In this document: piece after piece, positions 1-7,652 of the stretch | Numbering within the stretch: the first letter of the stretch is position 1 | How the letters are laid out: each line of letters starts with the position of its first letter | Assembly: GCF_047601505.1 (NCBI RefSeq) | Contig: NZ_JASGJD010000001.1 | Coordinates: forward strand, 992,001 to 1,056,000 | DNA length: 64,000 bases | DNA from: Cloacibacterium sp047601505 | Lineage (GTDB): Bacteria > Bacteroidota > Bacteroidia > Flavobacteriales > Weeksellaceae | Direction of reading: 5' to 3' | Notes under the pieces: generated by a model | The model's database searches: none | The model's input: the letters and a program-made list of their open reading frames with translations, nothing else | Told to the model about the DNA's origin: nothing | Position numbers and translations under genes: made by a program

Positions 1-753
1 ATGCTTCGAGTAATTAAAAAAGCTCAAGGAAAATCGAAAGCTACAATTGTCCCAACTTGTCTTTCGGCTCATCTAAAACCGAAAGATTTTGAAGGAACTT
101 CCGAAGAATATTTACAATATATTTTAGATGAAATTCTGCCAAGAGTTAAAGAAGAAAATTTAGCCAAAAGAGTAGATATTTTCATAGAAAAATCTGCATT
201 TCAACCTGAAGAAAGTAGGAAATTTTTAGAAAAAGCCAAAAAAATGGGTTTTGAAATCACCGTTCATGCAGACCAATTTACATCTGGAAGTTCTAGAATT
301 GCTGTTGAGGTAAATGCTTTTTCTGCAGACCATTTAGAAGCTATGATTGACGAAGATATAGCATTTTTAGCAAAATCTGAAACGGTTGCAGTTGCACTTC
401 CAGGTGCGAGTTTAGGATTGGGAGAACCTTTTGCTCCTGCAAGAAAAATTTTAGATAAAAACGGAATTCTCGCTATTGCAAGCGATTGGAATCCGGGTTC
501 TGCTCCAATGGGAAATCTCATTGCACAAGCTTCCATTTTAGCAACTTTTCAGAAATTAACCACCGCAGAAGTTTTAGCAGGAATCACTTTTCGAGCAGCG
601 AAAGCTTTAAATTTAACAGATAGAGGAATTTTAAAAAAAGGAATGAAAGCCGATTTTGTAGTTTATGAAACCGATAATTTTCAGAATATTTTGTATAACC
701 AAGGAAGTTTAGTGACAAGTGAAGTGTATATTGACGGGAAAAAAATTGTTTAA
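1..753 (+). CDS. hutI: Imidazolonepropionase, 3' part (5' end outside window)
   Basis: Third enzyme of histidine degradation: hydrolyses imidazolone-5-propionate to N-formimino-L-glutamate in the cytoplasm. The visible 250 residues are the C-terminal part of an amidohydrolase-fold protein. The family is usually about 410 residues, so about 160 are missing upstream; the ATG at position 1 is probably internal. Visible motifs include VHADQF (H89 of the visible part, a metal ligand in the family), a SADHLE segment near 109-113, and IASDWNPGS with D162, the usual metal-binding Asp. hutG lies downstream in the same direction, which supports a hut cluster. A GIY-YIG gene separates the two. Family assignment is secure. 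Confidence 0.95.
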   Translation: MLRVIKKAQGKSKATIVPTCLSAHLKPKDFEGTSEEYLQYILDEILPRVKEENLAKRVDIFIEKSAFQPEESRKFLEKAKKMGFEITVHADQFTSGSSRIAVEVNAFSADHLEAMIDEDIAFLAKSETVAVALPGASLGLGEPFAPARKILDKNGILAIASDWNPGSAPMGNLIAQASILATFQKLTTAEVLAGITFRAAKALNLTDRGILKKGMKADFVVYETDNFQNILYNQGSLVTSEVYIDGKKIV

Positions 754-778
754 TTTTAAGCAAATTTTTCGTACACTT

Positions 779-796
779 TGTCATGCTGAAGGCATC
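779..796 (+). repeat. Left inverted repeat flanking the GIY-YIG gene
   Basis: TGTCATGCTGAAGGCATC here is the reverse complement of GATGCTTTCAGCATGACA at 1229-1246 with one mismatch (17 of 18 match). The pair brackets the GIY-YIG gene. A shorter echo of the left flank (CACTTTGTC) recurs at 878-886. Confidence 0.8.
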
Positions 797-907
797 AATA
801 TAAAGATTAAAAAAAATAAACAAAATGAATTTAGTTCCTTTCAGGAAGACAAACTTTGTGTTTTATTAGTAGCGTTCACTTTGTCTTGTTAACAAAAATT
901 TAAAATT

Positions 908-1219
908 ATGGAAGGATTTTCTGAAGGAATTTACACTTTTTACACTTATATTTTAACAAATAAAAATAGGACGGTGTTATATACTGGTGTTACAAATGAT
1001 CTTCACAGAAGACTTTTTGAACATAAAACAAAGAAAAATCTAAGTAGTTTTACCGCAAAATATAATGTTGAATTTCTTGTATATTACGAAAAATATGGTT
1101 GGATTCATCAAGCAATTGAAAGAGAAAAAGAAATCAAATTAATGAAGAGAAATATTAAATTAGATTTAATTAGAAACTCAAACCCAAATATGGAATTTCT
1201 AAATCATTTATTTGAATAA
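908..1219 (+). CDS. GIY-YIG nuclease domain protein
   Basis: A 103-residue single-domain protein of the GIY-YIG endonuclease superfamily (UhbA/YhbQ-like small group). The GIY equivalent is Y12-T13-Y14 and the YIG equivalent is Y25-T26-G27. They are followed by NDLHRRLFEHK, which carries the conserved Arg, and a Glu-rich AIEREKEIKL segment near 70-79 where the family's metal-binding Glu sits. It is a stand-alone nuclease domain with no DNA-binding module. It lies between hutI and hutG and is bracketed by an 18-bp inverted repeat at 779-796 and 1229-1246, so it looks like an inserted unit, not a hut gene. Its biological role is unknown. Confidence 0.85.
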   Translation: MEGFSEGIYTFYTYILTNKNRTVLYTGVTNDLHRRLFEHKTKKNLSSFTAKYNVEFLVYYEKYGWIHQAIEREKEIKLMKRNIKLDLIRNSNPNMEFLNHLFE

Positions 1220-1228
1220 CTTTGTAGA

Positions 1229-1246
1229 GATGCTTTCAGCATGACA
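1229..1246 (-). repeat. Right inverted repeat flanking the GIY-YIG gene
   Basis: GATGCTTTCAGCATGACA, the inverted partner of 779-796, begins 9 bp after the GIY-YIG stop codon. A similar word (CTTTTCAGCATTAC) forms one arm of the hairpin at 4774-4819, so this may be a dispersed palindromic family. Confidence 0.8.
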
Positions 1247-1269
1247 TAATAACGCATAATTTATAATAA

Positions 1270-2190
1270 ATGTTAAACATCTGGCAAGGACGAAACGACG
1301 GAGATTCTCCGCTTCATCACAGGATTTTTCAAAGAGTAAAAATTTCAGAAAACTATGGAAATATCTCGCCGAACAACTTTGTTATACACGGTTTTGCGGT
1401 AGATGAAGGCGTTAGAAGAAACAAAGGAAGAATTGGTGCTGCAAAAGCTCCAGACATCATTAGAAAAAACATGAGCAATTTCCCAGTGGTTTCTCCAGAT
1501 TTTAAATTATTTGATTTTAGGAATATCACTTGCGAAGACCAAAATTTAGAAAAAACTCAAGAAAATCTTGCCGAAAAAGTTTCAATAATTCTTCAAAAAA
1601 ACGCAAAATCTATCGTTTTGGGAGGCGGTCACGAAGTTACTTTTGCACATTATTCAGGCATCAAAAAAGCATTTCCAAACCAAAAAATAGGCATTATTAA
1701 TATCGATGCACATTTTGATAACAGAGAGCCTGAAAATGGTGTAGGAGCAAGTTCAGGAACTGGTTTTTGGCAAATTGCACAAGAAGGAAAAATCTATTCT
1801 TTGCACATCGGGATTCAACGAAATTCTAACACCTTAAAATTGTTTGATACAGCCCATCAATTCGGGATGAAATACATTTTGGCAGACGAAATTTTCTTCG
1901 AAAATCTTCCTAAAATATATCAAAAAATAGACGAACTTATTTCTTCGGTAGATTATCTTTATCTCACCATTTGTGTGGATGTTTTCAACGCGTCAATTGC
2001 GCCTGGAGTTTCGGCTACGGCTTATAACGGCATTTTTGCAGACGCTACTTTTCTGCTTTTTTACCGTCATATTTTAAAGTCAGAAAAACTTATTGCTTTA
2101 GATGTTGCAGAGGTAAATCCAGAGTTTGACATTGCGGAAAGAACCGCCAGATTGGCAGCCAGTTTGGTGAATGAATGGTTTTCAGTTTAA
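1270..2190 (+). CDS. hutG: Formimidoylglutamase (arginase/agmatinase family)
   Basis: Last step of one histidine-degradation route: N-formimino-L-glutamate to glutamate and formamide, on a binuclear manganese centre. The 306 residues match the ureohydrolase family in length. Metal motifs visible are GGGH (H121), NIDAHFD (D146, H148, D150) and TICVDVF, followed by APGVSA, a segment typical of HutG. As I align it, the first Asp of the usual SxDxD metal motif is Cys235 and the second is D237. Placement after hutI favours HutG over agmatinase or arginase. A weak hairpin at 2200-2225 follows the stop. Confidence 0.88.
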   Translation: MLNIWQGRNDGDSPLHHRIFQRVKISENYGNISPNNFVIHGFAVDEGVRRNKGRIGAAKAPDIIRKNMSNFPVVSPDFKLFDFRNITCEDQNLEKTQENLAEKVSIILQKNAKSIVLGGGHEVTFAHYSGIKKAFPNQKIGIINIDAHFDNREPENGVGASSGTGFWQIAQEGKIYSLHIGIQRNSNTLKLFDTAHQFGMKYILADEIFFENLPKIYQKIDELISSVDYLYLTICVDVFNASIAPGVSATAYNGIFADATFLLFYRHILKSEKLIALDVAEVNPEFDIAERTARLAASLVNEWFSV

Positions 2191-2199
2191 TTAAAAATT

Positions 2200-2225
2200 G
2201 AGAAGCAATAAAATTTGTGCTTCTT
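2200..2225 (+). terminator. Possible weak terminator after hutG
   Basis: AGAAGCA and TGCTTCT form a 7-bp stem with a 10-nt AT loop, but only a short T-rich stretch follows. It is weaker than the other terminators in the window. Confidence 0.4.
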
Positions 2226-2233
2226 CCACTTTC

Positions 2234-2315
2234 AGTCCTGCTTTTCGTTGCAATCTTTTTTGGTAACTTCGGCAAGATCAGTCACCAAAAAAGGATTTCC
2301 ACTGCAATCAGGGCT
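2234..2315. repeat. Large imperfect palindromic intergenic element
   Basis: The arm starting AGTCCTG at 2234 and running to TTTTTTGGT at 2264 pairs imperfectly with the segment from ACCAAAAAAGG to GGGCT at 2283-2315. The inner 13 bp (AATCTTTTTTGGT against ACCAAAAAAGGATT) match except for one bulged base. The loop is about 19 nt. The arm wording (AGCCCTGAT, GGAAATCC) resembles intergenic stem-loop repeats I recall from other Flavobacteriia. No protein need be coded here. Confidence 0.6.
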
Positions 2316-2400
2316 AGAAATTTGGAGAGACTTTCTTTTCACTTTTTTAAATGATAAGCATTTAAAATTTTTATCTTTGGCAAAACCACGTTTAGGATTT

Positions 2401-2419
2401 TGTACAATATCTTTGTACA
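2401..2419. promoter_or_regulatory. Palindromic operator candidate over the ALDH promoter
   Basis: TGTACAA-TATCT-TTGTACA is a perfect 7-5-7 inverted repeat. It overlaps a -7 element TATCTTTG at 2408-2415, 20 bp before the start codon of the truncated aldehyde dehydrogenase. The geometry suits a dimeric repressor covering the promoter. The regulator is unknown. Confidence 0.55.
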
Positions 2420-2438
2420 CTTTTTTTAATCAAAAATT

Positions 2439-2966
2439 ATGAAAGAATCCATTCAAAATAAATTACAAAAAACTCAACAATCCTTCAAAAAATGGAAAAA
2501 TATTCCGTTTGAAGAAAGACAAAAATATTTCGCTAAACTATCAGAAATTTTAAGTGCAAGAAAGCAAAAATTTGGTAAAATTATTACCCAAGAAATGAAG
2601 AAACCCATTTCTAAATCTGTTGCAGAAATAGAGAAATGTGCTACACTTTGCGATTATTATGCAGTTGCAGAAAATGTGTTAAAACCAGAAAAAATACACA
2701 CAGAATTTCAAATTTCAGAAGTTCATCACGAACCTTTAGGTGCAATTTTGGGTGTTATGCCTTGGAATTTTCCCTTTTGGCGAGCCATTAGATTTGCAGT
2801 TCCTGCGATACTTGCTGGTAATACAGTTATTTTGAACCACGCATCAATTTGCTTAAAAAGTGGAGATACTTTGCAAGAGATTATCGAGGAAGCAGGTTTT
2901 CCTGAATGTTTTCTTAGATATAGAAATGCCTGGACATTCTGGCTTGGAAATTCTCGATTTTTTTGA
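2439..2966 (+). pseudogene. Aldehyde dehydrogenase N-terminal fragment (truncated)
   Basis: Residues 1-157 match the N-terminal NAD-binding half of an aldehyde dehydrogenase of the succinate-semialdehyde type. This includes the GVMPWNFPFWRAIRFAVPAILAGNTVILNHA segment (in two parts: GVMPWNFPFW and PAILAGNTVILNHA) and the EEAGFPE segment. The normal protein is about 455 residues and carries its catalytic Cys and Glu in the missing part, so this remnant cannot be active. Homology stops near 2909, where the sequence becomes a response regulator in another frame. The last 18 codons are out-of-frame readthrough of that gene. The native promoter and a palindromic operator candidate remain upstream. 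Confidence 0.85.
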
Positions 2967-3507
2967 TGAAAAAGATTTGAATTTTGGAATTATTTTTACC
3001 ACCGCTTATCAGGAATATGCCATCAAAGCCTTTAAACTTTCGGCGGTAGATTATCTTTTGAAACCGATAAATCCTTCAGAATTAGTTGCCGCGGTTGAAC
3101 GTTACAATAAAATTAATACTCAAAAAATTAATTTACTTAATACCAATCTTGGAAGAAATACTATTTCCTGCGACAAAAAAATAGGAATTCCTATGAATAA
3201 CGGGATTGAACTCATTAATCCTGAAAATATTATTTACATAAAAGCAGAAGGTGCATATTCGGAAATTCATCTTACCGAAGGGAAAAAAATATTGGCAAGT
3301 AAGAATCTGAAAATGTTTGAAGAAAGTTTAACAGATTACGAAAGTCTAATAAGAGTGCACAAGTCTTATCTGGTGAATTTTAAACACGTAATTTCTATTA
3401 CCAAATCCAATGGTGGAAATATTACTCTTTGTAATGGGATGGAAATCCCCTTTAATACAGATAGTTACGAAATTCTTTTGGAAAAAATAAATTTAATTAG
3501 GAAGTAA
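2860..3507 (+). pseudogene. LytTR response regulator, 5'-truncated
   Basis: From V17 (position 2908) the frame reads as a response regulator entered in the middle of its receiver domain. It has FLDIEMPG with phospho-acceptor D20, FTTAYQEYA, and VDYLLKP with the conserved Lys. A complete LytTR DNA-binding domain follows (about residues 105-213; IYIKAEGAYSEIHL, RVHKSYLVN). About 50 N-terminal receiver residues, including the acidic pair, are missing, and the first 16 codons are aldehyde dehydrogenase DNA read out of frame. Such regulators normally pair with a LytS-like kinase, which is absent. The DNA-binding half could still be made. Confidence 0.85.
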
Positions 3508-3510
3508 ATT

Positions 3511-4677
3511 TTAATCTCCCATTTTGTAATCTAAAGGTAATAATTTACCAATTTTTTGTTCGGAAAAGTAGCCTTGTGCCAAAAGTTCTGTAGGATTAGA
3601 GCAGTTTCCGTCTGGATAAACTTCGAAAATATCTTTTTCGGGATACAGATAAGAACTTTTATTGGTAGAGGTTTCAGATTTTACAATTTTATCCTTTTTT
3701 ATATTGTAGAAATATTTTTTAAAATTGACTTGTAGTATATCTTTGAAGTCTATAAAAACATTTCCAGAAAGAGTTTTTGTATAGATTTCTTCACCAATTT
3801 TAGATTTTATTAAAGCCAATAAGTATGGTTTTTCGTTGTTTTTTCGATGAGAAATTTTCATAATGTCATCTGGAAGTTTCATGGTAGGATTTGTTTTCAG
3901 AAATTTTCTGTAATCGTCTAATCTAGAGAGTTCTTCTTCGGTAGGATAATTTTGATTGGGAATTTTTACAATGTGATTCACTATAAAACCTTCTTGTGCA
4001 GTGTTTTTTTGGTAAACACTTCTTAAAAAGTGCATCAAACTGCCTGAATAGGCATCCATTCTGTTTTCTTTGACAATATTTTTTTGAGAAATTTCTTTAA
4101 AAAACGAAGAGCCAGCATAAGAAACAGAATGATTATTAAAATCAGTTTCGAAAGAAATGAGATTATATTGTATTTCGTAGCCTAGATTTTTATTGGTAAT
4201 AATGAGTGTTTTTGGAGCTTTTACTTTTAGAATTTTGTTCTTTTTGTCGTAAGAAAATTTTAAAGTTCTTTGGTTTTTTATCTTCACATTTTCTTGGTCG
4301 AAACCGAGAAATTCTTCTAGAAAATATCTTATGTAAGTTCTGTAAGCTTCTTCGGTGTAAGGAATTAGAACAATTTCGTCTATTTCTTTAAATTTATTGA
4401 GTACTACTTTTATTTTCTTGCCAATTAAAGTATTGATGGCGATAGATTTACTTTCGTAAGTGTCTTTTTGAAAAACCAAAGTGCCGTTTTTTTGATTTTG
4501 AATATCAATAGTAAAACTTCCGTCTGCAGTGGAAAGTGTTGCTATTTTACTTCCGTCAATGTATACATTTACGTTAGAAATAGGATTTCCGTTTTCTGTT
4601 TCTACGTTTCCATTGATGATTTGACCAAATGAAAATCCGTAAAGAAGCATTAAAATTAGGGATAAAATGTTTTTCAT
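3511..4677 (-). CDS. Exported protein with carboxypeptidase-like regulatory domain
   Basis: A 388-residue protein with a signal peptide (hydrophobic 3-17, FSFGQ cleavage region). A CarboxypepD_reg-like beta-sandwich follows (about 20-95: GNVETENGNPISNVNVYIDG, LSTADGSFTI), the module also found at the start of TonB-dependent receptors. The remainder (about 100-388) is the unnamed domain usual in flavobacterial proteins of this kind. There is no beta-barrel or plug domain, so it is not a receptor. It probably works in the periplasm or at the outer membrane. It is convergent with the truncated LytTR gene, with 3 bp between stop codons. Function unknown. Confidence 0.7.
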   Translation of the reverse strand: MKNILSLILMLLYGFSFGQIINGNVETENGNPISNVNVYIDGSKIATLSTADGSFTIDIQNQKNGTLVFQKDTYESKSIAINTLIGKKIKVVLNKFKEIDEIVLIPYTEEAYRTYIRYFLEEFLGFDQENVKIKNQRTLKFSYDKKNKILKVKAPKTLIITNKNLGYEIQYNLISFETDFNNHSVSYAGSSFFKEISQKNIVKENRMDAYSGSLMHFLRSVYQKNTAQEGFIVNHIVKIPNQNYPTEEELSRLDDYRKFLKTNPTMKLPDDIMKISHRKNNEKPYLLALIKSKIGEEIYTKTLSGNVFIDFKDILQVNFKKYFYNIKKDKIVKSETSTNKSSYLYPEKDIFEVYPDGNCSNPTELLAQGYFSEQKIGKLLPLDYKMGD

Positions 4678-4713
4678 TTTTTTATTACTAAAAATTTAGT
4701 GATAAAGATACAT

Positions 4714-4748
4714 AAAAAAATCTCGCAGAAAAAAAATCTGCAAGATTT
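4714..4748 (-). terminator. Terminator downstream of the LigB-family dioxygenase gene
   Basis: AAATCTCGCAGA and TCTGCAAGATTT form a 12-bp stem with one mismatch and a 7-nt A/T loop. On the minus strand a run of T (plus-strand A at 4714-4720) follows the stem. Confidence 0.75.
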
Positions 4749-4773
4749 GAACAACAAATTATATAAATAAGTA

Positions 4774-4819
4774 TAATGCCAAAAGCATAAACTCTACGAG
4801 TTTACACTTTTCAGCATTA
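4774..4819. repeat. Nested hairpin with three stacked stems
   Basis: The order is TAATGC, c, AAAAG, cat, AAACTC, tac, GAGTTT, aca, CTTTT, ca, GCATTA. Each left segment has its exact complement on the right, giving 17 paired positions interrupted by small internal loops. It lies between the dioxygenase stop and its terminator. The right arm resembles the GIY-YIG flank at 1229-1246. Confidence 0.65.
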
Positions 4820-4870
4820 CGTTTGAGTGGTAAGTGATTAGTCTATGTATGTTTCATTTATTTTTCTAAA

Positions 4871-5698
4871 TCAACCAATTCTTACACTCGTCATACTCAA
4901 GCTTCCACCAATTAATTCATCATTAAAAAGCGAAATTTCTTCAGTTTTCTTTTTTAGCCCAAGAGTATATATTAAAGGTAAATAATGGTCTGGAGTAGGC
5001 ACTGCATTTTGTAGAGCAGTTCCTTGTTTTTCAAAATTGATTAAATTTTGATAATTCCCATCCAAAATCCACTCGTTAGTCTTTGCTCTGGCTTCTATTG
5101 CCCAATCCCAACCTGCGCCTACGGTATTGATGTTTCTCCAATCTATTAATCTAAGATTATGAATAATATTTCCGCTGCCAATAATAAGAATGCCTTTATC
5201 TCTTAGTTTTGATAATTTTTCGGCAAGTTCAAAATGATATTGTGCAGATTTTGTATAATCTATACTCATCTGTATTACAGGGATATTCGCTTCGGGATAG
5301 AGGTGTCTTATAACGCTCCATGCACCGTGGTCTAAACCCCAACTGTCTGTTTCTATAATAGGATTTGGAGAGAGTAGTTCTACCGTTTCTTTCGCTAATT
5401 CTGGGTTTCCTTTTGCAGGATATTGTACGGCAAAAAGCTCTGGCGGAAAACCATAAAAATCATGAATTGTCTTTTGGATTTCTCCCGATGTTACAAATGT
5501 TCCTTTGGTAAACCAATGTGCAGAGATACACAGAATTGCATTAGGAGTAGGAATTTTTTTTGAAACTTCTCTAAATCCTCGCACAAACTGATTTTCTTCT
5601 ATAGCATTCATCGGAGAACCGTGCCCTAGAAACAAAACCGGCATTCTTTCGGTTTTGGTAAACTGGTCTGAAATATTTTGTAAATCGTTAAGGTTCAT
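4871..5698 (-). CDS. LigB-family extradiol dioxygenase (YgiD/DODA-like)
   Basis: Non-haem iron dioxygenase of the class III extradiol family, in the branch named for 4,5-DOPA dioxygenase. The natural substrate in bacteria is unclear. Residues include LFLGHGSPMNA near the N-terminus and CISAHWFTKG, both contributing His ligands, then GLDHGAWSVI and IGSGNIIHNLR. The length of 275 residues suits the family. I start at the ATG giving MNLNDLQ; an in-frame ATG ten codons upstream adds a basic stretch not typical of the family. YceI follows upstream on the same strand with 68 bp between. Confidence 0.88.
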   Translation of the reverse strand: MNLNDLQNISDQFTKTERMPVLFLGHGSPMNAIEENQFVRGFREVSKKIPTPNAILCISAHWFTKGTFVTSGEIQKTIHDFYGFPPELFAVQYPAKGNPELAKETVELLSPNPIIETDSWGLDHGAWSVIRHLYPEANIPVIQMSIDYTKSAQYHFELAEKLSKLRDKGILIIGSGNIIHNLRLIDWRNINTVGAGWDWAIEARAKTNEWILDGNYQNLINFEKQGTALQNAVPTPDHYLPLIYTLGLKKKTEEISLFNDELIGGSLSMTSVRIG

Positions 5699-5766
5699 AA
5701 TTTTTTTGTGTTTTATAAGAAGATGCAAGATGTTTTTTAATCAATCTTAGCATCTTACATTTATTT

Positions 5767-6276
5767 TTATGCTTTTACAAACTGTAATTCTCCAGCGATT
5801 TTTACATCGTCTGAAACCAAAACTCCGCCAGTTTCTAGAGCTGCATTCCAGTTTAAACCAAAATCACCTCTTTTAATTTTTCCTTCGAAAGTAAAACCAG
5901 CTTTTGTGTTTCCCCAAGGGTCAACGTTAATTCCTCCAAATTCTACTTCTAATTCGATAGGTTTTGTAATTCCATTAATGGTAAGATTACCCGTAATATC
6001 GTCTGCTAAACCAGTACTTTCAAAAGTAATTGTAGGAAATTGCTCTGCGTTGAAGAAATCTGCGCTTTTTAAGTGTGCATCTCTGTCTGCATTGTTAGTA
6101 TCTACAGAAGCAGTATCAACAGAAGCGCTAACTTTAGCATTTTTGAAAGAATCGTCTTCTGCTTCAATTTCTGCAGAAAAAGCATTGAAAGCTCCTTTTA
6201 CGTTAGAAATCATCATGTGTCTTACTTTGAAAGTAATTTCACTGTGTGTTGGGTCTAGGTTCCATTTTGTTGCCAT
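5767..6276 (-). CDS. YceI family lipid-binding-fold protein
   Basis: A 169-residue protein covering a complete YceI domain, a lipocalin-like barrel that binds isoprenoid-type lipids in characterised members. Visible motifs are KWNLDPTHSEITFKVRHMM at the start, DRDAHLKSADFFNAEQFPTITFES in the middle (in two parts: DRDAHLKSADFF and EQFPTITFES), and KRGDFGLNW near the C-terminus. Unlike E. coli YceI there is no signal peptide, so it is predicted cytoplasmic, as in many Bacteroidota homologues. The exact ligand cannot be read from sequence. Confidence 0.92.
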   Translation of the reverse strand: MATKWNLDPTHSEITFKVRHMMISNVKGAFNAFSAEIEAEDDSFKNAKVSASVDTASVDTNNADRDAHLKSADFFNAEQFPTITFESTGLADDITGNLTINGITKPIELEVEFGGINVDPWGNTKAGFTFEGKIKRGDFGLNWNAALETGGVLVSDDVKIAGELQFVKA

Positions 6277-6402
6277 AATATTTTGTTTTTTTTTAATTAT
6301 TATGGTGCAAATTTAGCCTTGTTATGAACCTCTGTGCATTGATGTAAGATAAGAAATTAATTTTCCTAGAAAATGAATTGTTTTTTTATTGATTTTTTAA
6401 AA

Positions 6403-7056
6403 TTAACCATCATAAGCCATTACCAGAATGCTTATTTTGTTGTTTTTATTTTTTAGAATTTCCCAAGCAATTGCGTTCATTGTATTTCCTGTGGTGAAAA
6501 CATCGTCTATCAGCAGAAAGTGTTTTCCATCCATGTTTTCGGTGGTAGAAAAGTTATATTGCGTTTCTAAACGATGAGATTTATCTTTGGTAGCCTGAGC
6601 TTTTTGGTATGTATTTCTTTTTAAAAATTCTTTGTTATGTGGAATGTCCCAATTTTTGGAAAGTGTATCTGCAAAAAGATGCAATTGGTTATAACCACGT
6701 TTTTTTAATTTTTTGGGATGAAGCGGAACCGTAACTAACACGTCTGGTTTGTTTGTGTCAAATCGTAATTTTTCTATTGTCCAATTGGCTAAAATTTCGC
6801 CTACTTTTTCTTGGGAACGGTATTTGAGTTGATGAATAATTTTTCTGCTCAATGCTTCTTCTTCAAATTGCATCAATGCAAAAGCATTTTCTATCGGGAA
6901 AAGAAGTTTACAACGGTTTTTTAGTTCATTTTCTTCGGAAAAATTATAATGCAAAAAGTTAATATGTGAAAAACATATTTCACAAACCAAATCATCTTTA
7001 GAAATAATTTGATTGCAATGTAAACATCTGTTCGGGAAGAGCAAATCCAGAAGCAT
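6403..7056 (-). CDS. comF: ComF family phosphoribosyltransferase-like protein
   Basis: A 217-residue ComF/GntX-type protein. It has an N-terminal zinc-ribbon with C12/C18-type and CEIC cysteine pairs, then a type I phosphoribosyltransferase fold with LVTVPLHPKKLKKRGYNQ and the PRPP loop VLLIDDVFTTGNTM near 185-200. In naturally competent bacteria ComF helps DNA uptake; in other species the role is unsettled, and no other competence gene is near here. It stands alone between YceI and a DUF4442 gene on the same strand. Confidence 0.9.
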   Translation of the reverse strand: MLLDLLFPNRCLHCNQIISKDDLVCEICFSHINFLHYNFSEENELKNRCKLLFPIENAFALMQFEEEALSRKIIHQLKYRSQEKVGEILANWTIEKLRFDTNKPDVLVTVPLHPKKLKKRGYNQLHLFADTLSKNWDIPHNKEFLKRNTYQKAQATKDKSHRLETQYNFSTTENMDGKHFLLIDDVFTTGNTMNAIAWEILKNKNNKISILVMAYDG

Positions 7057-7125
7057 AGAAGCTGATTTTTAGTTTTATAGAACTAAAATAGCGTTTTTTT
7101 TAATTATAAAATTAAAAATGTAAAT

Positions 7126-7572
7126 TTATTTTACCTTGAAACTCCAAGTAAAAGCAAATTTAGAAACCAAATCTCCTTTTTTGTCTTTGCCTTCAGAATA
7201 CATCGTAAGTGTTTGTCCAGTTCCTGTTTCTATGGCTTTTTGAATAACAGCATCTAATTCTTTGCCTTGATTGCAAGAAAAAGTAATTCTTCCTACTGCT
7301 TTTTTTGTGAATTCGGCTTCGTTTTTTACAACCAACATCGATATTTTTTTACCAGATTTTCTAATTTTTTCAGAACAAAGAAAACCTGTAGAAAATTCTG
7401 CTGCCATCCCTTGGACCGCCCAAAACATAGATTTAAAAGGATTCTGATTAAGCCAACCGAATTTTACCGTTGTGACACAAGTTTCATCATCCAAATTTTT
7501 TAGACGAACACCAGCCAACCAAGAAATTGGGATTTGTGTAAAAAGATATAAGTGAAATTGAGTTTTATTCAT
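7126..7572 (-). CDS. DUF4442 domain protein (hotdog/thioesterase-like)
   Basis: A 148-residue protein spanning one DUF4442 domain, predicted to adopt the hotdog fold of acyl-CoA thioesterases. Visible features are PISWLAGVRLKNLDDETCVTTV near the start (in two parts: PISWLAGVRL and DDETCVTTV), NPFKSMFWAVQGMAAEFSTG in the central helix, and a C-terminal strand KFAFTWSFK. No signal peptide. The substrate and enzymatic activity are not established for the family. It is in a loose minus-strand run and shares no obvious pathway with its neighbours. Confidence 0.75.
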   Translation of the reverse strand: MNKTQFHLYLFTQIPISWLAGVRLKNLDDETCVTTVKFGWLNQNPFKSMFWAVQGMAAEFSTGFLCSEKIRKSGKKISMLVVKNEAEFTKKAVGRITFSCNQGKELDAVIQKAIETGTGQTLTMYSEGKDKKGDLVSKFAFTWSFKVK

Positions 7573-7652
7573 TTCACAAATCTAAAAAAATTACATTTTC
7601 CTACAATATAAATTTGTATGAAATGAATAGTTTTATTTGAGTAAATGTTTGA

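Noticed and set aside
908..1219. Homing endonuclease of a group I intron
   Set aside because: No intron structure or interrupted exon is present; the protein has only the nuclease domain and lies between two complete gene ends.
2215..2442. 75-codon frame and its 62-codon antisense over 2215-2442
   Set aside because: They run through the palindromic element and the promoter of the truncated dehydrogenase; the composition is that of intergenic DNA.
5906..6316. 136-codon plus-strand frame
   Set aside because: Antisense to the well-supported YceI gene; the length is explained by its codon bias.
6403..7056. Competence locus at comF
   Set aside because: No other competence gene is near, and single comF genes are common in non-competent bacteria.
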